Counted from the stretch's first letter, positions 53,549 through 63,346 are shown. The stretch is DNA of 64,000 nucleotides from CAILZL01 sp050248275 (GCA_050248275.1 JBFWSR010000002.1:1-64000), one strand, 5' to 3'. Notes: generated by a model from the letters alone, not told the origin. Program-made: numbers and translations.

Positions 53549-54367
53549 TTAAGGAGCATGCATCTGCTCAGCCAATACCGGGCCAGGCGGCCAGACCGAA
53601 CAGAGGGGTGCGCCGGGTAGCGCAAACTGCGCCGGATAAGTTACGCCGAACAGATACAGTCCGGCTGCCGGAGCGGTAATTCCCGCATGATCGCGATCCC
53701 GCGCCTGCAGCACCGCATCAGGCCAGAGCACGTCCTGCCGACCCCGGCCGACCGCCAGCAGCACCCCGGCAATGTTACGCACCATGTGATGCAGAAAAGC
53801 ATTGGCAGTCACGTCGATGACCACATATTCATTGCTGCGCGTTACCTGGATGCGATGCAGGCAACGTATCGGCGTGGCTGACTGGCACTCCGCCGCACGA
53901 AAGGAACTGAAATCGTGTTCGCCAACCAGGCACTGCGCCGCCTGATGCATGCGTTCGGCATCCAGTGGTTCCCGCACCCAGCAAACCCGTTTACGCAGCA
54001 GCGACGGCCGTGGGGTGCGATTGAGAATGACATAGCGATAGCTGCGCGCCAGCGCTGCATAGCGGGCATGAAATGCCTCGTCCACTTCGCGCGCCCATAA
54101 CACGCTGATGTCGTCTGGCAAATTGGCGTTGGCGCCCATGACCCATCCCCGTTCTATACGCCGGGCCTGCGTATCAAAATGCACCACCTGCATGACGGCA
54201 TGCACGCCGGCATCAGTACGTCCGGCACAGGTCACAGCAACCGGATGATCGGCCACAAAGGACAGGGCGGTTTCGACCGCAGACTGAATGCCATTGGCAT
54301 GCGTCTGCGCCTGCCAGCCCGAGAAGCCACTGCCGTCATATTCCAGCCCCAAAGCAATACGCGGCAT
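53549..54367 (-). CDS. truA: TruA, tRNA pseudouridine(38-40) synthase
   Basis: The 272-residue enzyme shows LEYDGSGFSGWQAQ and the catalytic CAGRTDAGVHAV (aspartate nucleophile), plus HHMVRNIAGVLL. It makes pseudouridine at positions 38-40 of many tRNAs. Position between fimV and accD is typical; the usual trpF between truA and accD is missing and replaced by an 83-base gap. Confidence 0.95.
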   Translation of the reverse strand: MPRIALGLEYDGSGFSGWQAQTHANGIQSAVETALSFVADHPVAVTCAGRTDAGVHAVMQVVHFDTQARRIERGWVMGANANLPDDISVLWAREVDEAFHARYAALARSYRYVILNRTPRPSLLRKRVCWVREPLDAERMHQAAQCLVGEHDFSSFRAAECQSATPIRCLHRIQVTRSNEYVVIDVTANAFLHHMVRNIAGVLLAVGRGRQDVLWPDAVLQARDRDHAGITAPAAGLYLFGVTYPAQFALPGAPLCSVWPPGPVLAEQMHAP

Positions 54368-54410
54368 GAGAAATCAATCGCAAGAAAAGATCATGGCAGT
54401 TTCAATTAAA

Positions 54411-54437
54411 AAGGGAGCCGGCTGAGCCGGCTCCCTT
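54411..54437 (-). terminator. Strong terminator after fimV
   Basis: AAGGGAGCCGGCT and AGCCGGCTCCCTT form a 13-base-pair near-perfect stem, followed on the minus strand by TTTAATT. It lies 25 bases after the fimV stop and separates fimV from truA. Confidence 0.88.
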
Positions 54438-54461
54438 GTTTTCATGAAGATAAAAGCTCGA

Positions 54462-57455
54462 TCAACCGATGGAATCCAGCAGACGCTGCGCCTCCTGCTT
54501 CTGACTTCCGTTACCTTCTTCAAGCACTTCCTGGAGAATGCTGCGGGCGCCGTCCGGATCGCCCATGTCCATATAGGCACGCGCCAGATCCAGCTTGGTG
54601 CCGACTTCGCTCATGGTCACCGGCTCCATTTCCGGCAACTGGAACTCGCCGCTCATCAGTTCAGTGGCATTCAGCTCCGTGATGTTGGTGTCGTGCAATC
54701 CATCCAGCTTGTGGTCCACCACTGTCTGCTGTCCGTCATCGGCGCCGCCAAAGACCTCGTCAGAAAAGATATCCGTTTCGGTCTGCACACGTCCCTGACT
54801 CTTGAGCGTATCGGCGTCGCTGCTTACTGCTGCGTCTGCCAGATAATCCAGATCCATGTCGATTTTCTGGGTGGCGCGGAAAATGCCGGTTTCGCTGGTC
54901 TCGGGACGTGGCTGCTCCACGGTATCGCCTGGATTCAGCTCGAAACGATCCATATCCACATCTATCTTCTGGGTGGCTTTGAACATGCCGGTGCCGTCCA
55001 CCGATGGACGCAATTGTTCAGCAGTATTGCCACTATCCAGATCAATCTGCTCGATGGTGATGGTATTGCCCGTCGATTCTTCCTGCGGCAACTCCAGCTC
55101 ATCCATGTGCGGCGCCAGCATGGTTTTGGTTTCGCTGTTTTCGGCAAAACTGCGATCCAGGGACGCCATACGCGTCATTTCGTCATCGGCGATCTGGGTT
55201 TCGTCATCGACCGTACCGGTATTTTCCAGCGCAGAAACATCAAGACCGATCTCATCCAGCGACAGCTCGGCTGTGCGCTCGACATTCATTTCATCCGCAT
55301 CGAACAAATGCTGATCGAGCTTTTCGCGAATGGTGGCCGAGCCCGAATCATGTACGAAGGGCGACTCAATGGTCGGAGTCTCCTGGGTTCGGGCATTACT
55401 GGCATCCATTTCCCGCGTCGGTTCTTCATCGACGCCGCGCTGCGGTTCGTCCAGCAGGAAATCCAGCCCGGTATCGTCAGCGCTGACATGCGAACCGGTG
55501 GCGGCCAATTCAAAATCGACGTCAGACTTCGGCTGATCACCCTCGGGCGCATCGTAAAGATCGATATCGACGTGATGTTCGCCGCCCTCGAGATTCACAT
55601 CGACGCTGTCAGCAGAACGCGAACCGGCGATATCGCCGGCAAACAAGGGATCATCCGGGCAAATCTGCTTGCCCATGATCAGCACCTTGTCCCATTCGCC
55701 GGCGGCAGCCTGTTCCCGGGCATCGTGCAACTGTTGGGCAATCTCCAGGAACGAATCCTTGTTGCCCCAAACAAAGAAAATTTCGGCGAGCTTGAGCTTC
55801 AGATCGCGACGATCCGGCTGACGTTCAATGGCCAGCTTGACGATATCGGCCGCCTGGTCATACAGCCCGTAAGCCATATGGAAGTCGGCCTCGGCCAGGG
55901 CATCCTGCTGATCGACATGAATTGCAGTTTCGCTGCTCAGTGTGTCTTCCGAAAGCTGCGGTATCGGCGCTGCGGGCGTGAAGGCTGGTGCACGCGCAAC
56001 GCCTGGGTTCAGCGCCTCGTGTTCGTCGGTATCAACATGCGCTTCGGGATCTTCGGCTGGACGGGCACGAACCGGGCTGCGCGACAGATGCGACTCAAAA
56101 TCGCTGGCTGTCCACGTGGCGCCTGAATCGTCCTCTTCAGCCAGTTGCTGGCGACGACGGAAATAGGCAATCAATCCGGCAATCAGGGCCAGACCCGCAA
56201 GAATCAGCCACAACCCATACTGAGACAAACGCTCAAACAGACCGGGACCGGGCTGGGCAGGCGTTTCGACCGATGGCTTGGTCGCAGCCGGTGCAGGAGG
56301 CGTCGCTTCCTGACCGGCAGGGGGCTCCTCCACCACTTGGTCGGCAGCAGACGCAGCTTCGGAACTGACAGTTGCAGCATCGTCAGATGCTTGAGCAGGA
56401 GACGAGGCGGTAGTGCCCGGTGCAGCGGCTGCCAGACGCTTCTGCATCTGTGCCAATTCGGCATTGCGCAGGTCGAGTAACCGCCGCGCTTCAGCCAACT
56501 GGGCCTCCAATTCCTGTACCCGCGCGCCGGCCGCGTCGTTGCCAGACTGACCCGCCGCCTTGACTGCCGCCCCGCCCTGTTCGGCAGGCACCAGACGCAG
56601 GCGTTCAGTGGTTGCTCCAGAGGCGTTCACCGGACCCGAGTTGCGCCATGCGCCATACTGACGCGCTATCTCCGCCGAAGCTTCGGAATTCGAAAGGGCT
56701 TGAATGTCTGCAGTGACCGGAATCCGCAACACGCTGCCGGCGCGCAGCACGTTCATATTGCCGGCAAAGGCCTGCGGGTTGGCGCGATATAACGCAACCA
56801 TGGTCTGCTGCGCGGTAGTTTGAGTATCGGCATTGATTTCGCGGGCAATTCTGGAAAGCGTGTCAGCCGGCTTGACGGTATAGCTATCACCCGATGCAAC
56901 AGCAGCACGACTCATGACAGCGGTAGTCTTACTGGCTGGTGTTGCTGGCGCCGCAACCGTTCCTGCAGGCTCGGCGCGTTCGATGGCGCCGGCCGCGGTC
57001 GCAGGTGTTTCAGTACGTCCGCGTGGCGCCAGAATCTGCTGCTGATCGGCAGCCGGCGCAAACACCGGCGGGTCCAGCAGCACGGTGTATTCGCGCAATA
57101 CGCGACCACCTGTCCAACTGACTTCCACCAACAGGTTCAGAAACGGCTCAGTCACCGCATTCGGCGAACGTAGTTTGATCACCGGGCGACCGGCATTGGC
57201 CGATTCTACCCGTACAGAAAAATTAGTCAGGAAACTGGGACGATCCAAGCCGTAACGACGGAACATGTCCTCACTGGCGAGCGTCACTTTCAGACTGTCC
57301 AACTCATCGGTACTGGCGCTCACCACCTCGATTTCCGCATCGAACGGCTGATTGAGCGCGGAGTTCAGACGGATTTCGCCCAGACCCAACGCGTACAGAG
57401 TGGCAGGAGACAGCAGTGCGCTCGCAACGAGTAAGCGCAAGGCATTCTTATTCAT
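54462..57455 (-). CDS. fimV: FimV-like peptidoglycan-binding motility protein
   Basis: The 997-residue protein has a signal peptide (about 1-22), the FimV N-domain (LGEIRLNSALNQPFDAEIEV), a LysM domain (about 175-230; YTVKPADTLSRIARE), a coiled coil (about 300-345), one transmembrane helix (about 410-430) and a TPR region. A long acidic tail ends in the FimV C-terminal TPR motif (LDLARAYMDMGDPDGARSIL). It organises type IV pilus and polar functions in pseudomonads. Two 34-residue repeats lie in the tail. ATG 57455 has an AGGAG site. Confidence 0.9.
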   Translation of the reverse strand: MNKNALRLLVASALLSPATLYALGLGEIRLNSALNQPFDAEIEVVSASTDELDSLKVTLASEDMFRRYGLDRPSFLTNFSVRVESANAGRPVIKLRSPNAVTEPFLNLLVEVSWTGGRVLREYTVLLDPPVFAPAADQQQILAPRGRTETPATAAGAIERAEPAGTVAAPATPASKTTAVMSRAAVASGDSYTVKPADTLSRIAREINADTQTTAQQTMVALYRANPQAFAGNMNVLRAGSVLRIPVTADIQALSNSEASAEIARQYGAWRNSGPVNASGATTERLRLVPAEQGGAAVKAAGQSGNDAAGARVQELEAQLAEARRLLDLRNAELAQMQKRLAAAAPGTTASSPAQASDDAATVSSEAASAADQVVEEPPAGQEATPPAPAATKPSVETPAQPGPGLFERLSQYGLWLILAGLALIAGLIAYFRRRQQLAEEDDSGATWTASDFESHLSRSPVRARPAEDPEAHVDTDEHEALNPGVARAPAFTPAAPIPQLSEDTLSSETAIHVDQQDALAEADFHMAYGLYDQAADIVKLAIERQPDRRDLKLKLAEIFFVWGNKDSFLEIAQQLHDAREQAAAGEWDKVLIMGKQICPDDPLFAGDIAGSRSADSVDVNLEGGEHHVDIDLYDAPEGDQPKSDVDFELAATGSHVSADDTGLDFLLDEPQRGVDEEPTREMDASNARTQETPTIESPFVHDSGSATIREKLDQHLFDADEMNVERTAELSLDEIGLDVSALENTGTVDDETQIADDEMTRMASLDRSFAENSETKTMLAPHMDELELPQEESTGNTITIEQIDLDSGNTAEQLRPSVDGTGMFKATQKIDVDMDRFELNPGDTVEQPRPETSETGIFRATQKIDMDLDYLADAAVSSDADTLKSQGRVQTETDIFSDEVFGGADDGQQTVVDHKLDGLHDTNITELNATELMSGEFQLPEMEPVTMSEVGTKLDLARAYMDMGDPDGARSILQEVLEEGNGSQKQEAQRLLDSIG

Positions 57456-57911
57456 CAGCTCTCCTAGAACGATAGCCGCAATATTTGCTAGGCCAGCCGG
57501 CTGTCGGCGCCATCCCGCATGACCCCGGCCACCGTGAGTCGCTTCTATCACGCGACTTGACTTAACGCACGCGACTATAGCCTACAAGTAATTTTTCACC
57601 AAGATTTCAGCAAACTGGGCGCTATTCAAGATGGCGCCATGCAAGTCTTCCTCGAATACCCCACCCGAACATGGCCTGAATCCTTGCAGTGCCCCGGCAT
57701 TGAAACCGCCGCCATAAAGTCGCCACCACCGAGAGTCAGGCCTGACCATAAGTACCACACTTATGGCATGTGACAATAATTTCCGCACGCCTCCAACGCC
57801 GATTTTGCGACGTGTTTCGATATGCAGTGAGCACCCGCAGCCCGTCATCCCTCTACCTGGATGACTGCCACGTGCACAAACACATTATCCCGCGGACAGA
57901 AACGCGGGAAC
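57456..57911. other. Gap upstream of fimV with two hairpins
   Basis: No gene is supported in these 456 bases. Two stems are visible. TCCCGCG/CGCGGGA (57888-57909) lies directly after the asd stop and is likely its terminator. GTCATCC/GGATGAC (57844-57865) is a weaker stem. The remainder should hold the fimV promoter, but no clear -35/-10 pair was found. A minus-strand open frame at 57582-57848 was rejected. Confidence 0.5.
57888..57909 (-). terminator. Terminator of asd
   Basis: TCCCGCG, 8-base loop, CGCGGGA, a 7-base-pair stem 3 bases after the asd stop on the minus strand, followed by TAATGTGTTTG. Moderate strength. Confidence 0.6.
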
Positions 57912-59039
57912 TCATGCCTCCAGCAGAATACGCAGCATGCGCCGCAAGGGTTCGGCCGCGCCCCACAGCAATTGGTCGCCGACGGTAAATGCTCCCAGGT
58001 ATTCCGGTCCCATCGCCAGTTTGCGGATCCGGCCCACCGGGATGGTCAACGTGCCTGTCACGGCCACCGGAGTCAGCTCGCGCATGGTCTCCTCGCGGTT
58101 GTTCGGCACCACTTTCACCCATTGATTATCGGCAGCGATCATGGCCTGCACATCGGCCAACGGCACATCCTGCTTCAATTTGAAGGTCAATGCCTGGCTG
58201 TGGCAGCGCATGGCGCCGATGCGCACGCAAAAACCATCCACCGGTATCGCTGCGCTGCCAAAACCCTCGCCCTGACCCAGTATCTTGTTGGTCTCAGCCA
58301 TACCCTTCCATTCTTCACGCGACACGCCATTGCCCAGATCCTTGTCGATCCAGGGAATCAGCGAACCGCCCAACGGCACGCCAAAATTGGCAGTTTCATC
58401 GGCGGTCAGACTGCGTTGTCTGGCGATCACCTTGCGGTCGATTTCGAGAATCGCGCTCTTTGGATCATTGAGCAGCGCCTTCACTTCGGCATTCAGCGTG
58501 CCGTACTGCGTCAGCAATTCACGCATGTGCTGCGCCCCGCCGCCTGAGGCGGCCTGATAGGTCTGGGTGCTCATCCACTCGACCAGACCGGCCTTGTACA
58601 ACGCGCCCACGCCCATGAGCATGCAGCTCACGGTGCAGTTGCCGCCGATCCAGTTCTTGCCGCCCTTGGACAGCGCATCCCTGATCACCGGCATGTTCAC
58701 CGGATCGAGAATGATGACGGCATCATCCTTCATGCGCAGCGTGGAGGCCGCATCGATCCAGTGCCCCCGCCAGCCGGCGGCGCGCAGCCTGGGGAAAATC
58801 TCGGTTGTGTAATCGCCACCCTGAGCGGTGACAACGATGTCACAGCGCTTCAAGGCATCGATGTTGTAGGCATCCTGCAAGGCGGTTTCATTCTTGGCCA
58901 TGGCAGGCGCCTTGCCGCCCGCATTCGACGTGGAAAAGAACAGCGGCTCGATGAGCGCGAAATCGCCCTCGGCCTGCATGCGCTCCATCAATACGGAACC
59001 CACCATGCCGCGCCAGCCAACCAACCCTACCAATGACAT
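57912..59039 (-). CDS. asd: Asd, aspartate-semialdehyde dehydrogenase
   Basis: The 375-residue enzyme has GLVGWRGMVGSVLMERM (NADP binding), the catalytic cysteine in GGNCTVSCMLMG, and QAASGGGAQHMREL. It reduces aspartyl phosphate on the way to lysine, threonine, methionine and diaminopimelate. The asd-fimV-truA order is conserved in pseudomonads and relatives. Confidence 0.95.
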   Translation of the reverse strand: MSLVGLVGWRGMVGSVLMERMQAEGDFALIEPLFFSTSNAGGKAPAMAKNETALQDAYNIDALKRCDIVVTAQGGDYTTEIFPRLRAAGWRGHWIDAASTLRMKDDAVIILDPVNMPVIRDALSKGGKNWIGGNCTVSCMLMGVGALYKAGLVEWMSTQTYQAASGGGAQHMRELLTQYGTLNAEVKALLNDPKSAILEIDRKVIARQRSLTADETANFGVPLGGSLIPWIDKDLGNGVSREEWKGMAETNKILGQGEGFGSAAIPVDGFCVRIGAMRCHSQALTFKLKQDVPLADVQAMIAADNQWVKVVPNNREETMRELTPVAVTGTLTIPVGRIRKLAMGPEYLGAFTVGDQLLWGAAEPLRRMLRILLEA

Positions 59040-59291
59040 TTGCGATATACCTTGCCAGAACCAACAGGGCCGGAAGTATAAATAACCTGCTTGCGAAAAT
59101 CAGAGCCATATTCCGCATCGTTTGCCGCCTGCACAACAACGCTCACCCGTTGTCGCAAGGGCCCGCATTGCAGCGCTTACCGGCGCCAGGTAACGATTGT
59201 CCGATAAAAAAACACGCCAAGGAGTATGGTGGCGGTATCACATCCTGCCTGCCGCCATCCCCCGGGCGCTTCCCCCCGCCAAAGGTACTCC

Positions 59292-59435
59292 GTGTTATTT
59301 GTGATGCTCACGCTGCTTTTCGTCTGCTCCAGTGGCCTGCTGTGGTGGCAACTGTCACGGGCGCAGCATCGCAATGAGCAGTTGCATGCCGAGGTCATGA
59401 AGCTTCGCGGACGCCTGCGGGCACTGCGCCATTAA
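59292..59435 (+). CDS. Possible 47-residue membrane protein
   Basis: A GTG preceded by AAAGG at six bases opens a small frame. Its product is one hydrophobic helix (LFVMLTLLFVCSSGLLWW) followed by a basic helix (RAQHRNEQLHAEVMKLRGRL). An in-frame ATG at 59226 would give 69 residues, but its ribosome site is too close to the ATG. No family is recognised; a single-pass inner-membrane protein is likely if expressed. Confidence 0.5.
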   Translation: MLFVMLTLLFVCSSGLLWWQLSRAQHRNEQLHAEVMKLRGRLRALRH

Positions 59436-59498
59436 GCAGCCAACAGAACCAGCGGCATCGGCCATGCCGTCTCGCCACCTCACACAGGAGCACGTCAC

Positions 59499-59618
59499 AT
59501 GAGCAAGGGAATGAACCAGAAAAAACAAGAGAAGAAAAAACCCGTCAAAACGCTTGAAGAAAAGCGCGCCGCCAAGAAAGCGAAAAAAACCGAGCGAGCT
59601 TTCATCCAGCATCCCTGA
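59499..59618 (+). CDS. 39-residue lysine-rich protein
   Basis: ATG 59499 is preceded by AGGAG at 8 bases. The peptide begins MSKGMNQKKQEKKKPVKTLE and contains 12 lysines in 39 residues, with KRAAKKAKK near the end. Similar short lysine-rich proteins are annotated as hypothetical in many gammaproteobacteria. It could bind RNA or ribosomes, but there is no direct evidence. Poly-A coding of lysine makes the sequence AT-rich against its surroundings. Confidence 0.7.
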   Translation: MSKGMNQKKQEKKKPVKTLEEKRAAKKAKKTERAFIQHP

Positions 59619-59666
59619 CGGTTCTTTTTCATTTACGGTTTACCGAAAAGAGAATTTCGCGGATTC

Positions 59667-60518
59667 ATGCGACGCTTAAAGATTGTTCATCGGACGTATT
59701 ACAACTTTGCCGGTTCAGTGCAACTGGCGCCGCACCGCCTGCTGCTGCGCCCGCGCGAAGGCCATGAACTGCACATCGAATCCTCCACATTGGAAACCAC
59801 GCCGATAGCCACCCTGCGCTGGCTGCGCGACGCTTACGACAATTCGGTCGCCATTGCCAGCTTCGATACGATGGCCACGCAATTGGCGATCCTGAGCGAA
59901 GTCATCGTACAGCACTACGACGAAACGCCACTGGATTTCATGGTGTCGGACCATGCAGTGAACTATCCCTTCGTTTATGAGCCCGATGCCAGCGCTGTCT
60001 TGCAGCCCTACCTGCTGCGCCAGACCTCCGGCGACAGCGGTGCGCTGCGCGCCTGGGTGGAACGATTCTGGCGACCTGGCGAACCTGTACAGACCTACAC
60101 ACTGTTGCAACGTCTGTGTCTTGGCATCAATCAAACGCTGTCGTATCAGATGCGCGAAGAACCGGGCGTACAGACCGCCGCCGAAACACTGTTGCGCGGC
60201 ACCGGTTCCTGCCGCGACTTTGCCAACCTGTTCATGGAAGCCGCGCGCTCGCTGGGCTTGGCGGCGCGTTTTGTCAGCGGCTATCTGCATGCGCCCTCTT
60301 CCGGATGGAATTTCGGCGCCACTCACGCCTGGGCCGAGGTATATCTACCCGGCGCCGGCTGGAAAGGTTTCGATCCGACCATCGGCGAAGTAGCCGGCAG
60401 CAAACACATTGCAGTGGCAGTGGCCAGATTGCCGGAGTCAGTGTCACCGGTGACCGGTTCATTCTTCGGCCCGCCCGGCGCGAGTCTGCATGTGGGAGTC
60501 TGGGTGACAGAACTCTAA
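59667..60518 (+). CDS. Transglutaminase-like protein with N-terminal beta domain
   Basis: The 283-residue protein has the N-terminal bacterial transglutaminase-like domain (about 5-85) and a core with the cysteine-histidine-aspartate triad in GTGSCRDFANLFMEA, FGATHAWAEVYLPG and FDPT. No signal peptide is seen, so it is probably cytoplasmic; relatives are probable proteases or amidases near peptide-ligase-like genes. It overlaps convergent aroC by 4 bases. Substrate unknown. Confidence 0.82.
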   Translation: MRRLKIVHRTYYNFAGSVQLAPHRLLLRPREGHELHIESSTLETTPIATLRWLRDAYDNSVAIASFDTMATQLAILSEVIVQHYDETPLDFMVSDHAVNYPFVYEPDASAVLQPYLLRQTSGDSGALRAWVERFWRPGEPVQTYTLLQRLCLGINQTLSYQMREEPGVQTAAETLLRGTGSCRDFANLFMEAARSLGLAARFVSGYLHAPSSGWNFGATHAWAEVYLPGAGWKGFDPTIGEVAGSKHIAVAVARLPESVSPVTGSFFGPPGASLHVGVWVTEL

Positions 60519-61609
60519 CGCCGCGTAATCACCGGCGTTCTTAACACCACATCCGCATTCTGGGCGCGATGACGCAGGGCATGATCCATGAGCACCAGCG
60601 CCAGCATGGCCTCTGCAATCGGCGTGGCACGCAGACCGACGCAGGGATCGTGACGGCCGGTAGTCACCACTTCGATGGGATTGCCATCAACATCAATGGT
60701 CATGCCCGGCAGGCTGATGCTGGAGGTGGGTTTCAACGCCATGCTCACCAGAATGTCCTGCCCGGACGAGATACCACCGAGCGTGCCGCCGGCGTTATTC
60801 GATTTGAAACCCGTCGGCGTGAGTTCATCGCGATGCTGGCTGCCCTTCTGTTCGATGCTGGCAAAACCCGCACCGATTTCCACCCCTTTCACGGCATTGA
60901 TGCCCATCATGGCGTAGGCAATGTCGGCGTCGAGGCGATCGAAGATTGGCTCGCCCCAGCCGGGCGGCACGCCAGTGGCGATCACATTCACGCGCGCACC
61001 GATGGAGTCTTCTTCGCGACGCAGGTCGATCATGTACTGTTCCAGTTCGGGGATGCGGGCTGGATCGGCACAAAAGAACGGGTTGTCGTAAGCGAAATCA
61101 ATGTGCGGCGCAGCCAGCTTGATGGGGCCGAGCTGCGCCAGATAGCCGCGAATCTCCACTCCATAACGCTGCCGCAGATACTTGCGCGCAATGGCGCCTG
61201 CGGCCACGCGCATGACCGTCTCGCGTGCGGACGAGCGGCCGCCGCCGCGATAGTCGCGAAAGCCATACTTCTGCTGATAGGTGTAATCGGCGTGACCGGG
61301 GCGAAAGCGGTCCTTGATCTTGTCGTAATCGCGCGAACGCTGATCCGTGTTTTCGACAATCAGGCCGATCGGCGTGCCGGTCGTCTTGCCTTCAAACACG
61401 CCGGACATGATGCGGACGGTATCCGGTTCCTTGCGCTGGCTGGTGAAGCGCGAAGTACCCGTACGACGACGTTCCACATCGGCCTGGATGTCTTCCTCGC
61501 AAATCTCCAGTCCCGGCGGGCAGCCATCAATGATGCAGCCCAGACCCGGACCATGGCTTTCGCCGAAGGAAGTCACCGTAAACAGTTTGCCGAAGGTATT
61601 GCCGGACAT
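60515..61609 (-). CDS. aroC: AroC, chorismate synthase
   Basis: The 364-residue enzyme begins MSGNTFGKLFTVTSFGESHG and has the FMN/EPSP-binding GHADYTYQQKYGFRDYRGGG followed by RSSARETVMRVAAGA. It makes chorismate from EPSP, the branch point for aromatic amino acids and folate. ATG 61609 fits the family start; a GTG two codons earlier is possible. Confidence 0.95.
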   Translation of the reverse strand: MSGNTFGKLFTVTSFGESHGPGLGCIIDGCPPGLEICEEDIQADVERRRTGTSRFTSQRKEPDTVRIMSGVFEGKTTGTPIGLIVENTDQRSRDYDKIKDRFRPGHADYTYQQKYGFRDYRGGGRSSARETVMRVAAGAIARKYLRQRYGVEIRGYLAQLGPIKLAAPHIDFAYDNPFFCADPARIPELEQYMIDLRREEDSIGARVNVIATGVPPGWGEPIFDRLDADIAYAMMGINAVKGVEIGAGFASIEQKGSQHRDELTPTGFKSNNAGGTLGGISSGQDILVSMALKPTSSISLPGMTIDVDGNPIEVVTTGRHDPCVGLRATPIAEAMLALVLMDHALRHRAQNADVVLRTPVITRR

Positions 61610-61687
61610 GGGCACCCATCAATTGATAATTGACACTGGATGATTGAAAGCTGGCAGTAGTTTAGCAGGTTGTTGCATAGCTCACTT

Positions 61688-62599
61688 TCAACAGCTCGAT
61701 GGCAATGAAGGGGACAGCGCAGCGCGATGCTCTTTCAACTGCTGCGCCGTCAGCACCAACACGCCGCCGCCGCCAAATTCGAATTCCAGCCAGATGAACG
61801 GCACGGTGGGATAGGCATCGGCCAGTGCGAATTCGGCATCACCGACTTCCACCACCAGCACGCCATGCGGCGCCAGGTGGGTTTCGGCCTCGGCAAGTAT
61901 GCGACGCACGATGTCCAGACCATCCGCACCCGCGCGCAAGCCGAGCTCCGGCTCGCGCAGATATTCCGTCGGCAGTTCATCCATCTCGGCATGACTGACG
62001 TAAGGCGGGTTCGATACGATCAGGTCATAGCATTCGCCTGCCAGCGCACCGAACACATCGGACTGCACGGCCCGTACCCGGTCCTGCAATTGATGACGTT
62101 CGATATTGATGCGGGTCACGGCCAGCGCATCGGCTGAAATATCGGCCGCATCCACGCGTGCGTCGGAAAACGCCAGCGCACAGGCAATGGCGATGCAGCC
62201 GGAACCCGTGCCGATATCCAGTACCCGTTTGACACGCTGCGGCTCGATCCACGGCTGGAAGCGGGCATGAATCAACTCGGCGATCGGCGAACGCGGCACC
62301 AGCACGCGCTCATCCACATGGAACTCATGGCCTGCAAACCACATGCGCTGCGTGAGATAGGCGGCAGGCACGCGCTCGGTGATGCGGCGCGCCACCAGTT
62401 GTCGTGCAGCCGCCATGGCCTGTTCATTCAATGGCTGCGCATAGCAGGCTGGCGCTTGTTCATGACGTAACCCGGCCGCAAAGAACACCAGCTCCGCCGC
62501 TTCATCCACCGGGTTATCGTTGCCGTGACCAAAGGCGAGGCCGGCCGACTCCAGCGCCGCCGCCAATTCAGCAATCAATTGTTCAACGCTCATTGCCAT
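61688..62599 (-). CDS. prmB: PrmB, ribosomal protein L3 N5-glutamine methyltransferase
   Basis: The 303-residue methyltransferase has VLDIGTGSGCIAIA (motif I) and the amide-methylating SNPPYVSHAEMDELP motif. N-terminal helices precede the Rossmann fold. It methylates a glutamine of L3. The prmB-aroC order is common in gammaproteobacteria. ATG 62599 or 62593 may start. Confidence 0.93.
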   Translation of the reverse strand: MAMSVEQLIAELAAALESAGLAFGHGNDNPVDEAAELVFFAAGLRHEQAPACYAQPLNEQAMAAARQLVARRITERVPAAYLTQRMWFAGHEFHVDERVLVPRSPIAELIHARFQPWIEPQRVKRVLDIGTGSGCIAIACALAFSDARVDAADISADALAVTRINIERHQLQDRVRAVQSDVFGALAGECYDLIVSNPPYVSHAEMDELPTEYLREPELGLRAGADGLDIVRRILAEAETHLAPHGVLVVEVGDAEFALADAYPTVPFIWLEFEFGGGGVLVLTAQQLKEHRAALSPSLPSSC

Positions 62600-62698
62600 C
62601 TTTCGCGGTCACCCTCTCTGCGCCACTGTCATTACCTGCCGCCCGGCAGCGCGTGCTCATGCCATAATCCGCGCCCATTCAGGTCGCAGGTTCCAGTC

Positions 62699-63331
62699 AT
62701 GCCGAAATCACGCGCGCCGCTGTTCGCGGGCATCGCCATTGTAGCGATCCTGGCTGGCGCCATGTCCGCGCAATTCATGCGCACGCCACAACCACCTGCA
62801 TTCAATCTGAGCAATGGCACGGTACTGCCGAAGGCACGCGCACTCCCCGATTTCCAGTTGCTGGACAACAGGGGTCAGGCTTACACCCGTGCGCAGTTAA
62901 ATGGCCGTTGGAGCCTGCTGTTCTTCGGCTATACCAGTTGCCCGGACATCTGTCCGACCACGCTCAGCATGCTGGCCCAGGTCGATAAGCAACTGGCCGA
63001 CCTGCCCGCAGCAAAGCATCCGCAAGTCGTGTTCATCTCGGTCGATCCCAAACGCGACACGCCTGCCCAGGTAGGCAACTACATCAAATTCTTCAGCCCG
63101 GCATTTATCGGCCTGACCGGCGAACAAATGCAGATCGATCAACTCACTCAAGCGATGGGCGTGCCCGTCGAAATTCACGATCAGGGCAATGGCACCTATA
63201 CTGTCGATCATGCCGCCACCTTGTTCCTGCTCGATCCACAGGCACGCATGACTGCCGTATTCTCGCCGCCGCATCAAGTCGAGACGCTGGCCAAGGACCT
63301 GCGTACCGTCATCACTCACGCTTCGCAGTGA
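62699..63331 (+). CDS. SCO1/SenC-like copper chaperone
   Basis: The 210-residue protein has an N-terminal membrane anchor (about 8-26) and a thioredoxin-like fold with the copper-binding FFGYTSCPDICPTTL (C-x3-C) and a distal histidine in VDHAATLFLLD. It delivers copper to the CuA site of cytochrome oxidase or handles periplasmic thiols. No oxidase gene is near. It is divergent from prmB and 15 bases upstream of psd. Confidence 0.9.
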   Translation: MPKSRAPLFAGIAIVAILAGAMSAQFMRTPQPPAFNLSNGTVLPKARALPDFQLLDNRGQAYTRAQLNGRWSLLFFGYTSCPDICPTTLSMLAQVDKQLADLPAAKHPQVVFISVDPKRDTPAQVGNYIKFFSPAFIGLTGEQMQIDQLTQAMGVPVEIHDQGNGTYTVDHAATLFLLDPQARMTAVFSPPHQVETLAKDLRTVITHASQ

Positions 63332-63346
63332 CTCAAGGCGAATCAG

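Noticed and set aside
54444..56126. 560-codon plus-strand frame opposite fimV
   Set aside because: Antisense shadow of the acidic FimV tail; low-complexity and without a start signal.
57582..57848. 88-codon minus-strand frame between asd and fimV
   Set aside because: No ribosome site, no recognisable domain; likely chance in the intergenic gap.
60569..61633. 354-codon plus-strand frame opposite aroC
   Set aside because: Antisense shadow of chorismate synthase.
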